The notes beneath the pieces were generated by a model. That model searched no databases and was not told where the DNA came from. It saw nothing but the letters and a program-made list of their open reading frames with translations. Below are positions 62,660 through 64,000 of a DNA stretch of 64,000 nucleotides, piece after piece; the first letter of the stretch is position 1; each line of letters opens with the position of its first letter. The position numbers and the translations under genes are program-made. The stretch covers positions 186,001-250,000 of the forward strand of contig JAIOQX010000002.1 in NCBI GenBank assembly GCA_021108415.1. Direction: 5' to 3'. Origin of the DNA: Acholeplasmataceae bacterium (GTDB taxonomy: Bacteria > Bacillota_I > Bacilli_A > Acholeplasmatales > Acholeplasmataceae).

Positions 62660-63427
62660 TCACTCTTCTAATAACGATAGTATTTCTTCTTTTAATTTCA
62701 TATACATCTTTTCATCTACAACATGCTCTTTTGGGTTTTTTAATAATCTATGTGTATAATCTATATCATAATTGGCAATAATAGATTGTTCACCACGTCT
62801 CATCACATAGATCTTTGTGCCTAATAAAAGGGCTTCATCTATATCATGTGTGACAAAAAATATAGTTGATTTGTTTTTATCCCAAATCGTTCTGATCATC
62901 GATTGCATTTTCTTTCTTGTAAAACTATCTAAAGCTCCAAATGGTTCATCCATTAAAATAACTTCTGGATTGTTTGCAAGCGTTCTAGCGATTGCGACTC
63001 TTTGTTTTTGTCCACCAGATAATTCAAATACTTTTGAATCTTTATATTCATTTAATTCAACTTGATCTAAAAACTTATCACAAATCTCATTTATTTCGTC
63101 ATCTGGAAGGTTAGCTAATCTAGGGCCCATTGCTACATTTTTTTTGACATCAAACCAAGGAAACAAAGTTGTTTCTTGAAAAACTACACCTCTTGATTTA
63201 TCTGGTCCTTCAATAAGCTGATCATGCATTAAGACTTCACCTTCATTTGGGATGACAAAGCCTGCAATCGCTTTTAATAGCGTTGATTTCCCACATCCAG
63301 AAGGTCCTAGGATACAAACAAATTCATGTGTGTGAATGTCTAGTGATACGTTGTTAATTGCACCAATAGTCTCATCATCTAGATCATAGTCAACACTTGC
63401 ATTCTTAATTTTTATCAGTGTCTGCAT
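62660..63427 (-). CDS. ABC transporter ATP-binding protein, SsuB/TauB/ThiZ type
   Basis: The 255-aa ATPase has Walker A GPSGCGKST (~42-50), Q-loop FQETTLFPW, signature SGGQKQRVA (~139-147) and Walker B VILMDEPFGALDS (~160-172). This subgroup powers importers of sulfonate, nitrate, taurine or thiamine precursors. The upstream partial gene encodes the matching NMT1-type binding protein and overlaps it by 23 bases. A permease is expected upstream, outside the window. ATG follows AGGAG by 6 bases, inside the end of the binding-protein gene. Confidence 0.92.
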   Translation of the reverse strand: MQTLIKIKNASVDYDLDDETIGAINNVSLDIHTHEFVCILGPSGCGKSTLLKAIAGFVIPNEGEVLMHDQLIEGPDKSRGVVFQETTLFPWFDVKKNVAMGPRLANLPDDEINEICDKFLDQVELNEYKDSKVFELSGGQKQRVAIARTLANNPEVILMDEPFGALDSFTRKKMQSMIRTIWDKNKSTIFFVTHDIDEALLLGTKIYVMRRGEQSIIANYDIDYTHRLLKNPKEHVVDEKMYMKLKEEILSLLEE

Positions 63428-64000
63428 CTTCTGCTCCTATAGCATATGAATTATTCATAAATGTTGCAACCTCTGCTCTTGAGATGACTCTGTTGACAAA
63501 ATCTTGATCTAGCAAGAAAGCAGATTGGGCAAACATTGTATCAACATATCCTGATATAAATTCAGCATCTTGCATTTCATCTAAACTTGTCCAAATAGAT
63601 CCATCAACTTGAAGTTCAATTTCTGCAACAGATAATTCTAATTCAAGCGCTAGCATACTAAGCGCGTCTGCTCGGTTTGCTTCAAAATACATATACGCTT
63701 CATGCATACATTGAATATACGCTTTAACAACTTCAGGATTTTCTTGTGCAAATGATTTTCTAACCAATTCAACATTTGCAGTCATATATCCTTTTTCAAT
63801 CATATCTTCTGAAGAGACTAAAACAAATCCATCATTATCTAGCAAAGTGCCTAGTGTTGGTTGCCAAGTGTATGCTGCATCAATGTCTCCCCTAAGCCAT
63901 GCTGCAGATAGTTCACTAGTTCTCATATTAAGTAATTGCACCTGATCATCAATACCAGCTTCTTTTAATACATTTAAGAGTACATAATGAGCCGTAGATA
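63405..64000 (-). CDS. Substrate-binding protein of the SsuB/TauB-type importer (5' end outside window)
   Basis: The visible C-terminal ~198 residues match the NMT1/SsuA/TauA fold: STAHYVLLNVLKEAGID (from the window edge), VQLLNMRTSELSAAWLRGDIDAAYTWQPTLG and later AQENPEVVKAYIQCMHEAYMYF. The open frame continues beyond the right edge, so the true start lies outside. It binds a small nitrogenous, sulfonated or pyrimidine-like compound. The gene end overlaps the ATPase start; the coupled order fits an operon. Confidence 0.88.
   Translation of the reverse strand, partial: STAHYVLLNVLKEAGIDDQVQLLNMRTSELSAAWLRGDIDAAYTWQPTLGTLLDNDGFVLVSSEDMIEKGYMTANVELVRKSFAQENPEVVKAYIQCMHEAYMYFEANRADALSMLALELELSVAEIELQVDGSIWTSLDEMQDAEFISGYVDTMFAQSAFLLDQDFVNRVISRAEVATFMNNSYAIGAEDADTDKN

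Noticed and set aside
1-64000. tRNA, rRNA or CRISPR arrays
   Set aside because: No cloverleaf with T-loop GGTTCGAATC-like pattern, no rRNA-like GC-rich block and no regularly spaced direct repeats were seen.
1-64000. Insertion sequences or prophage
   Set aside because: No transposase, integrase or phage structural domain is encoded and no terminal inverted repeats with target duplications were noticed.

Overview
The window is AT-rich, gene-dense DNA from a Gram-positive-type bacterium. Most exported proteins are lipoproteins with a Cys lipobox, Shine-Dalgarno sites are strong, and terminators are hairpins followed by T-runs. TGA is a genuine stop: it ends at least seven genes exactly where the next gene begins, so the code is standard and this is not a Mycoplasma or Spiroplasma. 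Base composition, gene content and the marine-type glucan genes would fit an Acholeplasma/Izemoplasma-like or other low-GC Firmicutes lineage, but that placement is inference. About 43 of 48 genes lie on the minus strand.

Region 1 (1-5.8 kb) is a catabolic operon: a sugar-phosphate-isomerase-like TIM barrel, a Gfo/Idh/MocA dehydrogenase, an RbsB-like binding lipoprotein and a double-ATPase RbsA-like subunit that runs off the left edge. A ROK regulator is divergent to it. A perfect cre-type catabolite site lies between the operon promoter and its first gene. An orphan OmpR-type response regulator follows.

Region 2 (6.6-32.5 kb) is a beta-glucan (laminarin-type) utilisation locus. One 19.5-kb operon carries a GH161/GH149-like phosphorylase, a multi-CBM lipoprotein, two substrate-binding proteins (one a 1022-aa fusion), two permease pairs, an NHL-TPR-Yip1 membrane protein, a DUF5696-like protein and a secreted GH16 glucanase. 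An upstream operon carries a GH94-type phosphorylase, a cupin-like protein, a cytosolic GH16 and a LacI regulator, and a GH30 enzyme stands alone before it. The promoters share a palindromic operator, and the large operon also has a perfect cre site over its -35. In the model, glucan is cut at the surface by GH16, bound by the CBM and binding proteins, imported by the two permease pairs with an ATPase encoded elsewhere, shortened by cytosolic GH16 and GH30, and phosphorolysed to glucose-1-phosphate.

Region 3 (32.5-43 kb) holds an esterase/S51-peptidase/membrane-protein operon, a GGDEF(degenerate)-EAL membrane protein, a thioredoxin-like/CcdA-like membrane protein with a small protein and a cysteine desulfurase, a glycerophosphodiesterase and a MerR-TipAS regulator. 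Region 4 (43-50 kb) has two large convergent surface lipoproteins: one with duplicated Ig-like units and GLUG repeats, the other with InlB-type repeats. Region 5 (50-58 kb) has an AlkD-like glycosylase, a PfkB kinase, a second Gfo/Idh/MocA oxidoreductase, an FMN reductase, a lone prepilin-like protein, a SOUL protein and an NfeD-flotillin pair. Region 6 (58-64 kb) has an eight-PAS GGDEF/HD-GYP protein and the start of an SsuB/TauB-type ABC importer cut by the right edge. No rRNA, tRNA, CRISPR array, IS element or phage gene was seen.
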